A DNA stretch of 64,000 nt, from assembly GCF_002095465.1 (NCBI RefSeq), contig NZ_MLFP01000002.1, forward strand, positions 1-64,000, read 5' to 3'. Of this stretch, positions 1 to 8,737 are shown in pieces (the stretch's first letter is position 1; the number at the start of each line of letters is the position of its first letter). Both the position numbers and the translations under genes were made by a program. The notes under the pieces were generated by a model, which was not told the DNA's origin, made no database searches, and was given only the letters and a program-made list of their open reading frames with translations. The stretch is from Pantoea rodasii. Lineage in GTDB: Bacteria > Pseudomonadota > Gammaproteobacteria > Enterobacterales > Enterobacteriaceae.

Positions 1-11
1 CTTAATTGAAT

Positions 12-40
12 AGCCCTGACTTAATAAGTCAGGGCTTTTT
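12..40 (+). terminator. Rho-independent terminator of an upstream transcript
   Basis: A perfect 12-bp inverted repeat (AGCCCTGACTTA / TAAGTCAGGGCT) is followed directly by TTTTT. The gene it ends lies outside the window. In E. coli an rRNA operon precedes dkgB, so this may be the end of such an operon, but nothing here proves it. Confidence 0.8.
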
Positions 41-170
41 CATGTGCAAAATCCAGACGCTATTGTTGATTAAATCGCAATATTCTTATGCTTATAAGCG
101 GATTTTTCAGCAACAATAAAGCTGCCACAATGCTCCTCATCACCACCACTAACACTATGATGAGGACATT

Positions 171-974
171 ATGGCCATTCCCGCCTTTGGTTTAGGTACC
201 TTCCGTTTACAAGACGATGTTGTTATTCACTCCGTCAAAACAGCCCTTGAACTCGGCTATCGCGCAATTGATACCGCCCAAATTTATGAAAACGAAGCGG
301 CTGTCGGTCAGGCAATTGCTGAAAGTGACGTATCTCGCACAGAGCTTTTCATAACTACCAAGATTTGGATTGAAAATCTGTCTGCTGAAAAACTGATCCC
401 CAGTCTTAAAGAAAGCCTGACAAAATTACGCACGGATCACGTCGATCTCACGCTGATCCACTGGCCTTCACCAGGTGCAATTGTTTCGGTCAAAGAGAGC
501 ATGCAGGCTTTAATGGCGGCAAAAGAAGCCGGTCTGACACGCAAAATTGGCATCTCAAACTTTCCGATTGCACTGATGAAAGAGGCGATTGAGGCGGTTG
601 GTGCCGAGAACATTGCAACAAACCAGATTGAACTGCATCCCTTCCTGCAAAACCATCAAGTTGTCGAGTTTGCCAGGCAGCAGGGGATACCTATCACTTC
701 ATATATGACTCTGGCTTACGGGCAAGCATTGCAAGACACGACAATTAAAGCCATTGCACACAAGTATCAGGCTACACCGGCACAGATCATTCTGGCCTGG
801 GCGATGCAATCTGGCTATGCGGTGATTCCATCGTCAACCAAACGGGAAAACCTGAGCAGCAATATGGATGCTATCGACCTGGTTCTGGATGCTAAAGACA
901 TGGAGAAGATCAAGGAGTTGGATCGTCAGCAGCGGCTGGTCAGCCCTGAAGGTTTAGCGCCGGATTGGGATTAA
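171..974 (+). CDS. dkgB: 2,5-diketo-D-gluconate reductase B (aldo-keto reductase)
   Basis: NADPH-dependent aldo-keto reductase, cytosolic, acting on 2,5-diketo-D-gluconate and in E. coli also on methylglyoxal and other small aldehydes. The 267-residue product has the E. coli DkgB length. The AKR catalytic tetrad is visible as Asp34, Tyr39, Lys64 and His97, inside a TIM-barrel-like sequence starting with the GLGTFR motif. The start follows a GAGGACATT stretch that can serve as ribosome binding site. It is convergent with yafC, as in E. coli, with only 12 bp between stops. Identification rests on motifs, length and gene order. Confidence 0.95.
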   Translation: MAIPAFGLGTFRLQDDVVIHSVKTALELGYRAIDTAQIYENEAAVGQAIAESDVSRTELFITTKIWIENLSAEKLIPSLKESLTKLRTDHVDLTLIHWPSPGAIVSVKESMQALMAAKEAGLTRKIGISNFPIALMKEAIEAVGAENIATNQIELHPFLQNHQVVEFARQQGIPITSYMTLAYGQALQDTTIKAIAHKYQATPAQIILAWAMQSGYAVIPSSTKRENLSSNMDAIDLVLDAKDMEKIKELDRQQRLVSPEGLAPDWD

Positions 975-982
975 AACTTAGC

Positions 983-1015
983 AACATCAGCCTTGGATGC
1001 GCCAGGGCTGATGTT
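983..1015. terminator. Shared hairpin between convergent dkgB and yafC
   Basis: Inverted repeat AACATCAGCC / GGCTGATGTT with a 13-nt loop. It overlaps the last codons of yafC. On the minus strand it is followed by GCTAAGTTTTAA, a partial T-tract, so it probably ends yafC and perhaps dkgB too. Confidence 0.5.
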
Positions 1016-1894
1016 TCACCCATTCACTGAGAAAGTCGATAAAGGCGCGTGCGCGCTGGCTCACACCAAGGTCGCTGTAGTACACCGCATTGAACGGCAT
1101 TTCAACTGATACTCGCTGTTGCGCCAACACCTCAATAAATGTCCCTTCATCAATTTCACTGTCTACCATGTAATCCGATAAACAGGCTATGCCTGATCGT
1201 CCAGACAGAGCTGCTTGATGGTTTCGCCGCTATTCGAGGACATACCCGGTTTGATGTCATAGAGATCGCGGCCATTATCCGATACCGGCCAGCGATTTAA
1301 ACGCGAAGGATCAACAAAACCCAGACATTCATGCGTGCTTAAATCAGCGGTCGAAAGGGGGACGCCGTGTTTTGCCAGATAGGCGGGTGTGGCGACCAAC
1401 TTACGGTAACTGATAAACAGTAAACGCGCGCGTAGGGTGGAATCAGTCAGATTGCCCGCGCGAATCGCCACATCAACTTTACGCTCAATCAGATTAATGA
1501 AGCTTTCAGATGAAATCAGCGATAGCGTGACGTTCGGATAGCGCTCGCGGAAGGGTTTTATCATCGGTAGGATCAAATGCAGGATCACCGGCGTAGCGGC
1601 ATCAATACGCAGCTCACCCTGCGGTGCCAGTTGACGTTCGGTTAATTCATTCTCTGCGGTAGACATCTCTTGCATCAACTTTTGCACACGTCTGAAGTAG
1701 TGCTCCCCTTCATGCGTCAGCGCCAATTGACGGGTGGTGCGCGTGAGTAATGCGACGCCAAGTTTGTTCTCAAGTTTTTTAACGGTGCGACTCACCGCTG
1801 AATTTGCCATCTGCAGTTGTTCAGCCGCACGGCTAAAACTTCCACTTTCGACCACAGCGATAAATACTTTTAGCTCATCTGACGAGGCTTTCAT
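987..1894 (-). CDS. yafC: LysR-family regulator YafC, reading frame interrupted by one missing base
   Basis: LysR-type transcriptional regulator: an N-terminal winged HTH (about residues 1-60, with SFSRAAEQL and [11 protein letters not shown]) and an effector-binding domain containing [20 protein letters not shown]. The start at 1894 ([11 protein letters not shown]) matches the E. coli YafC start better than the ATG four codons upstream. The frame breaks at 1191-1195, where the minus strand reads CAGGC. Restoring one G (CAGGGC) rejoins LDDQ with [17 protein letters not shown] and gives about 302 residues, close to E. coli YafC. A sequencing deletion is more likely than a real pseudogene. It is divergent from the MFS gene at 1995, which it may regulate. 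Confidence 0.85.
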
Positions 1895-1994
1895 TATGCT
1901 CTCCAAAGCAAAAGTCTATTCTCACTTTGCATCTTTTTGTCATTAAAGCATGAGTCGATAATGACGCCCATCAAAACATTCATGGGAGTCAATC

Positions 1995-3173
1995 ATGCCA
2001 CTTGCCCTCTGGGCGCTGACTATTAGCGCCTTTGCTATCGGAACCACCGAATTCGTTATCGTAGGTCTGATTCCGACGATTGCGGAACAACTCAACATTA
2101 CGCTGCCTTCCGCAGGTATGTTGGTCTCCATTTATGCTCTTGGTGTCGCCGTGGGTGCGCCAGTGCTGACTGCTTTAACCGGCAAAGTGCCGCGCAAGCC
2201 ACTGCTGATGGGGCTGATGGCGCTCTTTACAGTGGGCAACTTAGTCGCGTGGTGGGCACCGAACTATGAGACGCTGGTGATTGCTCGATTGCTGACGGGA
2301 TTGGCACACGGCGTTTTCTTCTCGGTCGGTACGACCATTGCGACCAGTCTGGTCAGCAAAGAGAAGGCAGCAAGCGCCATCGCCATCATGTTTGGAGGCC
2401 TGACTGTGGCGCTGGTAACCGGTGTACCCTTGGGGACACTGATTGGCCAGCACTTTGGATGGCGTGAAAGTTTTCTCGCAGTTTCATTACTGGGTGTCAT
2501 TGCCTTGATCAGCAGCATGGTGCTAATACCGCGTAATATAGCGCAGCCACCTGTTACCACATTGGCTCAGCAAGCGCGCGTTATGGTAAACCCGCGTCTG
2601 CTATTAATTTACGCTATCACCGCACTGGGCTACGGCGGCGTGTTTACCGCCTTCACTTTCCTGGCGCCGATGATGCAGTCATTAGCCGGGTTTTCCCCGA
2701 CGGCGGTGAGTGTCATTCTGTTGGGATACGGTATCTCCGTAGCCATCGGTAATATCTGGGGCGGAAAGTTGGCCGATCGTCGTGGCGCAGTGCCCGCGTT
2801 AACCCTGATCTTTAGCGCACTGGCGGTGCTGCTGTTGGTGTTCCAGTTCACCGCAAGCATGCACTTTATGGCACTAGCGACGGTGTTAGTGATGGGGATT
2901 TTTGCCTTTGCAAACGTACCGGGTCTGCAGGTTTACGTGGTGCAAAAGGCTGAGTATTATGCACCCGGTGCAGTTGATGTGGCATCAGGACTGAACATTG
3001 CGGCGTTTAACATCGGCATTGCGCTGGGTTCATTAGTTGGCGGTCACATTGTCGAACACTACGGTTTGGCGCAAACTCCTTGGGTCGGTGCTGTCATCGT
3101 TTTTATCGCGCTAATACTGGTACGACTGAGTGGCCAGCTCGATAAACCCCGCACTGTTTTCGCCACGGAATAA
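1995..3173 (+). CDS. MFS transporter of the DHA1 (AraJ/YdhP-like) drug-efflux type
   Basis: Predicted inner-membrane proton-coupled efflux protein of 392 residues with about 12 hydrophobic segments. The first helix contains AFAIGTTEFVIVGLIP, a signature of the AraJ/YdhP/chloramphenicol-efflux subgroup. The TM4-TM5 region (GLAHGVFFSVG, then MFGGLTVALVTGVPLGTLIG) resembles antiporter motif C. The substrate cannot be read from sequence. It is transcribed divergently from yafC across a 100-bp region, the usual arrangement of a LysR regulator and its target. E. coli has no transporter at this position, so it is an insertion into otherwise conserved order. Confidence 0.85.
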   Translation: MPLALWALTISAFAIGTTEFVIVGLIPTIAEQLNITLPSAGMLVSIYALGVAVGAPVLTALTGKVPRKPLLMGLMALFTVGNLVAWWAPNYETLVIARLLTGLAHGVFFSVGTTIATSLVSKEKAASAIAIMFGGLTVALVTGVPLGTLIGQHFGWRESFLAVSLLGVIALISSMVLIPRNIAQPPVTTLAQQARVMVNPRLLLIYAITALGYGGVFTAFTFLAPMMQSLAGFSPTAVSVILLGYGISVAIGNIWGGKLADRRGAVPALTLIFSALAVLLLVFQFTASMHFMALATVLVMGIFAFANVPGLQVYVVQKAEYYAPGAVDVASGLNIAAFNIGIALGSLVGGHIVEHYGLAQTPWVGAVIVFIALILVRLSGQLDKPRTVFATE

Positions 3174-3185
3174 TGATATCTCCAG

Positions 3186-3205
3186 CCCGCTACCAGGCGG
3201 GTTGT
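3186..3205 (+). terminator. Possible terminator after the MFS gene
   Basis: Short hairpin CCCGC / GCGGG with a 6-nt loop followed by TTGTTG, 12 bp after the MFS stop codon. The stem is short and the T-tract weak. Confidence 0.45.
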
Positions 3206-3321
3206 TGACGTAATATGCTGTGAAACTCATTCCGACAATTAACAACACCAATTGAAACCCAGCCTTAAAATCCCTATAACTGTCAGGTGAAGTTGTAGTC
3301 GTAAATCAGCCAGGCGGGAAA

Positions 3322-4125
3322 GTGCGAAAGAAAACATATGCAATGCGTTACACAGCGGGTCAGCCTGCAGAGCGGATATTTCCGCCTGGGGCGATGTTGC
3401 ATCTGGGGCAAGCGCTGCCGCCCGGTGCACCATTACCTGCGGATCCTACATTGCGGGTTTTAGTCTGGAACATCTTCAAGCAGCAGCGTGCGGATTGGAT
3501 GTCCGTGCTGCAGGGTTTCGGCAAAGATGCTCACCTGGTTTTACTGCAGGAAGCGCAAACCACGCCTGAGTTGGTCAAATTCGCCACCAGTAACTATCTG
3601 GCGGCCGATCAGGTGCCTGCCTTCGTCTTACCCCAACATCCTTCCGGCGTGATGACGCTGGCTTCTGCGCATCCTGTGTATTGCTGTCCGTTGCGTGAGC
3701 GCGAACCTTTATTACGCCTGGCAAAATCTGCGCTGGTAACTGCTTATCCCCTGCCGACCGGCGAAATGCTGATGGTGGTCAACATCCACGCAGTCAATTT
3801 CAGCCTCGGCGTCGATGTCTACAGTAAGCAACTGGGGCCGATTGGCGAACAGATTCAGCATCATCGTGGACCAGTGATCATGGCCGGCGATTTCAATGCC
3901 TGGAGTCGTCAGCGTATGAACGCGTTGTATCGCTTTGCTGAAGATATGACGTTGCATGAGGTGAACTTCACTGATGACCATCGCCGTAAAGCATTTGGTC
4001 GCCCATTAGACTTCGTCTTTTACCGTGATATGAAAGTCAGCGAAGCTTCTGTACTGGTGACGCGAGCCTCCGACCACAATCCACTGCTGGTTGAATTCAA
4101 TTCCACTTATCACACCGGGCGATAA
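3322..4125 (+). CDS. yafD: Endonuclease/exonuclease/phosphatase-family protein YafD
   Basis: Member of the EEP (DNase I-like) metal-dependent phosphoesterase superfamily, 267 residues, nearly the length of E. coli YafD. Family motifs are visible: RVLVWNI, LVLLQEA (metal-binding Glu), [17 protein letters not shown] and the C-terminal [12 protein letters not shown] with the catalytic Asp-His pair. E. coli yafD is regulated by envelope stress, but its substrate is not known. The methyltransferase gene yafE that follows it in E. coli is absent; the next gene is convergent mltD. Confidence 0.92.
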   Translation: MRKKTYAMRYTAGQPAERIFPPGAMLHLGQALPPGAPLPADPTLRVLVWNIFKQQRADWMSVLQGFGKDAHLVLLQEAQTTPELVKFATSNYLAADQVPAFVLPQHPSGVMTLASAHPVYCCPLREREPLLRLAKSALVTAYPLPTGEMLMVVNIHAVNFSLGVDVYSKQLGPIGEQIQHHRGPVIMAGDFNAWSRQRMNALYRFAEDMTLHEVNFTDDHRRKAFGRPLDFVFYRDMKVSEASVLVTRASDHNPLLVEFNSTYHTGR

Positions 4126-4205
4126 GGGCGTCACGCCAAATGGCGATTGAACAAAGAATCGGCTGAAAGAGACGGGTAAGTGGGCGGGTTGAGTTTAGAA
4201 AATGA

Positions 4206-4231
4206 AAAAGGCTGACAAAAGTCAGCCTTTT
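4206..4231. terminator. Bidirectional terminator between yafD and mltD
   Basis: Perfect 11-bp stem AAAAGGCTGAC / GTCAGCCTTTT with an AAAA loop. The A and T ends let it work on both strands, 80 bp after yafD and just beyond the mltD stop. Confidence 0.85.
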
Positions 4232-4238
4232 CGACGCA

Positions 4239-5609
4239 TTAGGTATCAGGTGTTGCGCTATTCTTAACAAACAGCGTGAGCTTGTCGCCCGGCTGAATGT
4301 CTTTAGCGTCACTGTTCCAGCGCATAACATCTTTGGTGTTCACACCATGACGTTTTGCAATACTGGCAAAAGAATCACCCTTACGTACACGGTAGGTGAT
4401 GCTGTTGCCGTTATCAGCCAACTGCGTTGCTTTGCCGCCCACGGTCAAGGTCTGACCGATACGGACTGAAGCGCTGCGCAGATTGTTCTGCTGTTTCAGT
4501 GCACTGACGCTGACGCCAAGCTTGTTAGCAATTGCCGACAAGGTGTCGCCTTTGCGTACCGTGTAGTTATTTCCTGCCGCACTGACTTTCGCCATTTCGG
4601 TAGGCTGCACGGAAGCAATATCACCGGATGCCAGTGAATTGCGCAGCTTAGCAACGTTGGACTTAGGCACCATAATATAGTGCGGTCCGTTTGGCGCAGT
4701 GGTACCGTTTTTATAACCCGCATTGAAGCTCTTCAACTTGTTGAGCGACATGCCGGCCATATCAGCGGCCTGCGTCAGTTCAATTTGCTGTCCCACTTCC
4801 ACACGTGCCAGAGCACGGCTTTCGTTAGGGGTCGGCAACTTGATACCGTACTGCTTGTTGTTCTTGAGGATTTCACTCAAGGCCAACATTTTAGGTACAT
4901 AGACCGTAGTTTCGCGGGGTAACGATAAATGCCAGAAGTCAGTCGGCTTGCCGCGCGCCTTATTCTGTTTCATCGCTTTCAACACACGTCCTTCACCGCT
5001 GTTATAAGCAGCCACTGTTAACAACCAGTCACCGTCAAACATACCGTTCAGACGCTGCATCATATCCAGCGCAACTTTGGTCGAGGCCACCACATCGCGG
5101 CGTCCGTCGTACCATTGGTTCTGTTTCAAACCATAGTTTTTGCCCGTTTGTGCAACAATCTGCCAGATGCCAGCGGCATTCGCAGAAGATGTTGCATGTG
5201 GGTCAAAAGCGCTCTCCACTATGGGTAGCAGTACCAGTTCCATCGGCATTTTACGTTTCTGTATCTGCTCGACAATCCAGTACATGTACGGCTCTGCCCG
5301 TAATGTTACATCGTGGAGATAGCTCTTATTTCTTAAAAACTTTGTTTTTTGTTCGCGGATCCGGGGGTTTTCCGGAATCCCCATCTTCAACTCGTCACTA
5401 ATGTGATTCCAGAGATCGGTATCTTCTGCGAGGCTTGTTCCATCATCCTGCCATCGCTGCGATAATAATTGATCTCCGTACTTTCCATTTTCACCTTGAC
5501 CAGCTGAAGACAGGCTCTGTGCATGCTGTATGGGGATATTGGCGTCATTCCTTGATGCCTGACATCCTACCAGCAAGACTGAGGCGAGTAAGATCGCTTT
5601 AGCCTTCAT
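4239..5609 (-). CDS. mltD: Membrane-bound lytic murein transglycosylase D
   Basis: Outer-membrane lipoprotein that cleaves the MurNAc-GlcNAc bond in peptidoglycan to give 1,6-anhydro ends. The start at 5609 gives a 456-residue protein with a lipoprotein signal (lipobox LLVGC, Cys16); an upstream in-frame ATG at 5726 would bury this signal and is rejected. The SLT catalytic domain covers about residues 100-270, with catalytic Glu132 in VESAFDP. Two LysM peptidoglycan-binding domains follow near the C-terminus (YTVRKGDTLSAIANKLGV and YRVRKGDSFASIAKRHGV). It lies beside gloB, as in E. coli. Confidence 0.95.
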   Translation of the reverse strand: MKAKAILLASVLLVGCQASRNDANIPIQHAQSLSSAGQGENGKYGDQLLSQRWQDDGTSLAEDTDLWNHISDELKMGIPENPRIREQKTKFLRNKSYLHDVTLRAEPYMYWIVEQIQKRKMPMELVLLPIVESAFDPHATSSANAAGIWQIVAQTGKNYGLKQNQWYDGRRDVVASTKVALDMMQRLNGMFDGDWLLTVAAYNSGEGRVLKAMKQNKARGKPTDFWHLSLPRETTVYVPKMLALSEILKNNKQYGIKLPTPNESRALARVEVGQQIELTQAADMAGMSLNKLKSFNAGYKNGTTAPNGPHYIMVPKSNVAKLRNSLASGDIASVQPTEMAKVSAAGNNYTVRKGDTLSAIANKLGVSVSALKQQNNLRSASVRIGQTLTVGGKATQLADNGNSITYRVRKGDSFASIAKRHGVNTKDVMRWNSDAKDIQPGDKLTLFVKNSATPDT

Positions 5610-5680
5610 GTGTGTGTCAATAGTTCGCTTAAAAGACGAGCAACTATACGTTAGGGGTACACACAACACAACCAGAAATA

Positions 5681-6435
5681 TCAATAACGGTCTTTCTTCT
5701 CGCGTAGATCGGCAAATGTTTGCCATAACGGAGACGATGCCACATTAGTCCCTAAAGCCTTTTGTAAATCAGCATCTTGCGTACGGAGAAATAAATTTAT
5801 TTCCCGCTCCAGAGCCAGTTTTGTTGGCAAAGTAATGCGATTTTCTGCACGTAAGTCCTTAATTTGCTGATACCTTGCCAAAATTTTAGGGTCATGGGGC
5901 AGAATAGCCGCAGCAAACTTCATATTGGATAAAGTGTACTCATGAGCGCAACAAACCAGAGTGTCCGCAGGGAGTTGGTTAAGCTTCTGAAATGACTCAA
6001 ACATCTGCTCAGCCGTGCCTTCAAATAACCGTCCGCAACCACCTGAAAACATCGTGTCACCACAAAAAGATAAGGTGAACTGAAATATGAGATATGTCCT
6101 AAAGTGTGTCCGGGTGTTGCGATGACACGGAAATTTAGCCCAAGCAGCGTAAATTCGTCATTCTCAGCAACGATATGTTTTGCACCCTTATCTGCGGTTT
6201 CTTCTGGCCCGTAAACCGCTAAATCAGGATAGTGCTGCAACAGTTCTGCGACACCGCCGACATGATCGTGATGATGGTGGGTAAGCAGAATGGCCACTGG
6301 TTGCCAGTGATTAGCTCTGATTTTATCCAGTACCGGTTGCGCTTCGCCGGGATCGACAATCAGGCAGTTTTTGTCATCGTCTGTTAGTGTCCAGATGTAG
6401 TTATCCTGCAATGCGGGAATACTGGTAAGATTCAT
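5681..6435 (-). CDS. gloB: Hydroxyacylglutathione hydrolase (glyoxalase II), one base missing
   Basis: Zinc-dependent metallo-beta-lactamase-fold enzyme hydrolysing S-D-lactoylglutathione, the second step of methylglyoxal detoxification. The motif [10 protein letters not shown] binds the metals, and [12 protein letters not shown] carries another ligand. The frame breaks at 6064-6068: the minus strand has five T where six are needed to read [15 protein letters not shown]. With one T restored the protein has 251 residues, exactly the E. coli GloB length, and the C-terminal part ([14 protein letters not shown]) is intact. Start 6435 follows GAGAGG at a good distance. It is divergent from yafS. 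Confidence 0.9.
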
Positions 6436-6475
6436 AAACACCTCTCAGGTCGTAGAAAAAGGATGATGGTAGAGC

Positions 6476-7210
6476 ATGAAGCCAGCTAAAACACGCCGAA
6501 TTCTGTCTGCGCCGCGCTCCTGGCGCGACATGCCCATGGGAGACTATTTTCGCGATGCACTCACACAGCAGTTGCAGCCTTACCTTGGAAAGCTTTATGG
6601 CTTTCATATGCTTAAACTTGGCAGCCTCAGCGCAGAAATCAATACCCGTCAGTGTGCCATATCACACCAGGTGAATGTGGGCATTGAGGGCGATGACCTG
6701 CAGGTGATCGCCAGTACCACGCAGTTGCCCTTTGAAGCGAAATCGATTGATGCCTGTTTAATGGCGCATACGCTGGCGTGGAGTCAGGATCCGCATGGCG
6801 TATTGCGCGAGGTCGATCGGGTCTTAATTGACGACGGCTGGATGATTATCAGCGGTTTCAACCCGTTCAGCCTGCTTGGGATAAGCAAGGGGATTCCGGG
6901 GTTGCATGCGCGCGCGCCATGGAGTGGGCGTATGTTCAGTCAGGTACGTTTGCTCGACTGGCTAAGCCTGTTGAATTACGAGGTCGTCTATCGCACCCGT
7001 TTTCAGGTGGTGCCATGGCATCGGCAGGGCGGTAAGGTCATTAGTGCGCACTTGCCGGCGCTGGGATGCCTGAACATTGTGGTGGCACGTAAACGGACAT
7101 TCCCGTTAACGCCCACCAAAGCGAAGAAGAGCATGAACAAAGCACAGGTCCGGCAAACGGTGAACGCGACCCGCCAGTTCCGTGAAGTGAAGGATCAGGA
7201 TTCGGCCTGA
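6476..7210 (+). CDS. yafS: SAM-dependent methyltransferase-like protein YafS
   Basis: Class I methyltransferase-fold protein of 244 residues, near the E. coli YafS length. The central part contains a post-II-type motif ([21 protein letters not shown]) followed by [26 protein letters not shown], typical of the Methyltransf_11 fold. The classical GxGxG SAM loop is degenerate here (LKLGSLSAE), so catalytic activity is uncertain. Its substrate is not known in any species. Its last 16 bases overlap the convergent rnhA 3' end. Confidence 0.9.
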   Translation: MKPAKTRRILSAPRSWRDMPMGDYFRDALTQQLQPYLGKLYGFHMLKLGSLSAEINTRQCAISHQVNVGIEGDDLQVIASTTQLPFEAKSIDACLMAHTLAWSQDPHGVLREVDRVLIDDGWMIISGFNPFSLLGISKGIPGLHARAPWSGRMFSQVRLLDWLSLLNYEVVYRTRFQVVPWHRQGGKVISAHLPALGCLNIVVARKRTFPLTPTKAKKSMNKAQVRQTVNATRQFREVKDQDSA

Positions 7211-7662
7211 TAGCCGATATCATCCTGCGACGGATTACCGGCGGCACTGCGCGCCAATTCGTCGCAGCGTTCGTTTTCTGGGTGACCGGCGTGACCTTTA
7301 ACCCATTCCCATTTAATTTCATGGTTGCTCAGGGCCAGGTCGAGCCGCTTCCACAGATCGACATTTTTTACCGGCTTTTTATCAGCGGTTTTCCAGCCGC
7401 GCTTTTTCCAGTTGTGGATCCAACTGGTGATGCCCTGGCGCACATACTGGCTATCGGTGCTGAGCACCACTTCGCAGGGCTGCGTTAACGCCTCCAGTGC
7501 CACAATCGCCGCCATCATTTCCATGCGGTTGTTGGTGGTGAGTCGATAACCGGTACTGAACTCTTTTTCGTGCGAGCCATAGCGTAAAATGGCGCCATAG
7601 CCGCCGGGGCCGGGATTACCCAGGCAGGATCCATCGGTGAATATTTCTACCTGTTTGCGCAT
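7195..7662 (-). CDS. rnhA: Ribonuclease HI
   Basis: Cytosolic endonuclease that cuts the RNA strand of RNA-DNA hybrids, removing R-loops and primers. The start at 7662 gives 155 residues as in E. coli; eight further codons upstream are in frame but not conserved. All catalytic residues are present: Asp10, Glu48, Asp70, His124 and Asp134. It is divergent from dnaQ with 53 bp between start codons, the arrangement known from E. coli where the two promoters overlap. Confidence 0.97.
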   Translation of the reverse strand: MRKQVEIFTDGSCLGNPGPGGYGAILRYGSHEKEFSTGYRLTTNNRMEMMAAIVALEALTQPCEVVLSTDSQYVRQGITSWIHNWKKRGWKTADKKPVKNVDLWKRLDLALSNHEIKWEWVKGHAGHPENERCDELARSAAGNPSQDDIGYQAES

Positions 7663-7715
7663 CTCTGGTAGACTTCCTTCTGACAAAACGCCAAGTCTGA
7701 CATAAAACGAGTCCT

Positions 7716-8447
7716 ATGAGCACTGCAAATAACCGCCAGATCGTCCTCGATACCGAAACCACCGGCATGAACATGATCGGTGTGCACTATGAAGGACATC
7801 GCATCATTGAAATCGGTGCGGTTGAGGTGATTAACCGTCGCCTGACCGGCAACAACTTCCACATGTACCTCAAGCCGGATCGGCTGGTGGATCCGGAAGC
7901 CTTTGGTGTCCATGGTATTGCCGATGAGTTTCTTGCCGACAAACCGCTGTTTGCTGATATCGCCGACGAATTCCTTGATTACATCCGCGGCGCAGAGTTA
8001 GTGATCCATAACGCCTCGTTCGATATCGGCTTTATGGATTATGAGTTCGGCATGCTGAAGCGCGGCATTGGTAAAACGGACACCTTCTGTCAGGTAACGG
8101 ATAGCCTGGCGATGGCGCGTAAGATGTACCCAGGCAAGCGCAACAGCCTTGATGCACTCTGTAATCGCTACGAAATCGATAACAGCAAACGTACGCTGCA
8201 CGGCGCATTGCTCGATGCTGAGATTCTGGCGGAAGTGTTCCTGATGATGACGGGCGGCCAAACACTGCTGGCCTTCTCTGCGGATGGCGATCAAAACAGC
8301 CAGAGCGCGGGAGATAACATTCAGCGTATCGTGCGTCCGAGTTCGGGGTTACGGGTGGTGAATGCCAGTGATGAAGAGATCATCGCTCATGAAAGTCGTC
8401 TGGATTTAGTGCTGAAGAAGGGCGGAAGCTGCCTGTGGCGCGCCTGA
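7716..8447 (+). CDS. dnaQ: DNA polymerase III epsilon subunit (3'-5' proofreading exonuclease)
   Basis: Proofreading subunit of the replicative polymerase core, of the DnaQ/DEDDh family. The 243 residues match the E. coli length. Catalytic residues are visible as Asp12 and Glu14 (LDTETTG), Asp103 in the second Exo motif (HNASFDIGF), and His162 and Asp167 (LHGALLDAEIL). The C-terminal tail ending LKKGGSCLWRA binds the alpha subunit in E. coli and is conserved here. A QNSQSAGDN stretch near residue 195 matches the known flexible linker region. Confidence 0.97.
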   Translation: MSTANNRQIVLDTETTGMNMIGVHYEGHRIIEIGAVEVINRRLTGNNFHMYLKPDRLVDPEAFGVHGIADEFLADKPLFADIADEFLDYIRGAELVIHNASFDIGFMDYEFGMLKRGIGKTDTFCQVTDSLAMARKMYPGKRNSLDALCNRYEIDNSKRTLHGALLDAEILAEVFLMMTGGQTLLAFSADGDQNSQSAGDNIQRIVRPSSGLRVVNASDEEIIAHESRLDLVLKKGGSCLWRA

Positions 8448-8522
8448 ATCGTCTGATTTTGCGTGGAAAAGCAACGTTAAGCTGAAAAAATCGGCAAATG
8501 ATTCATTCCCACAGAAAAAGCA

Positions 8523-8551
8523 TTGACGGCTAATGAGGCTGCCATTAATAT
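8523..8551 (+). promoter_or_regulatory. Sigma-70 promoter of the tRNA-Asp gene
   Basis: -35 TTGACG (8523-8528), 17-bp spacer, -10 TAATAT (8546-8551), then a GC-rich stretch starting CGCC. This near-consensus arrangement with a GC-rich discriminator is typical of stable-RNA promoters under stringent control. The first tRNA base lies about 25 bp downstream of the expected start. Confidence 0.8.
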
Positions 8552-8581
8552 TCGCCTCGTTCTCGACGGGGAACAAAGCGC

Positions 8582-8658
8582 GGAGCGGTAGTTCAGTTGG
8601 TTAGAATACCTGCCTGTCACGCAGGGGGTCGCGGGTTCGAGCCCCGTCCGTTCCGCCA
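8582..8658 (+). tRNA. aspV: tRNA-Asp (anticodon GTC)
   Basis: A 77-nt tRNA with encoded CCA. The acceptor stem GGAGCGG pairs with CCGTTCC (one G-T pair); the anticodon loop reads CTGTCAC with anticodon GTC; the T-arm carries GGTTCGAGCC. E. coli also has a tRNA-Asp gene (aspV) after dnaQ, so gene order agrees. The 3' part of such tRNAs is a common integration site, but no integrase is seen next to it. Confidence 0.97.
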
Positions 8659-8668
8659 ATCATTAAAG

Positions 8669-8697
8669 AAGCCGATGCAGAAATGCATCGGCTTTTT
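8669..8697 (+). terminator. Terminator of the tRNA-Asp transcript
   Basis: Perfect 11-bp stem AAGCCGATGCA / TGCATCGGCTT with a GAAA tetraloop followed by TTT. It sits 11 bp after the tRNA. Confidence 0.88.
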
Positions 8698-8737
8698 GCT
8701 TTTCCAGGCTGGCATCATTGCCAGCCTGACAAACAGC

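Noticed and set aside
8582-8658. tRNA-Asp as insertion point of a genomic island (hpx block)
   Set aside because: No integrase and no repeat of the tRNA 3' end was seen downstream, so an island integrated here is not supported.
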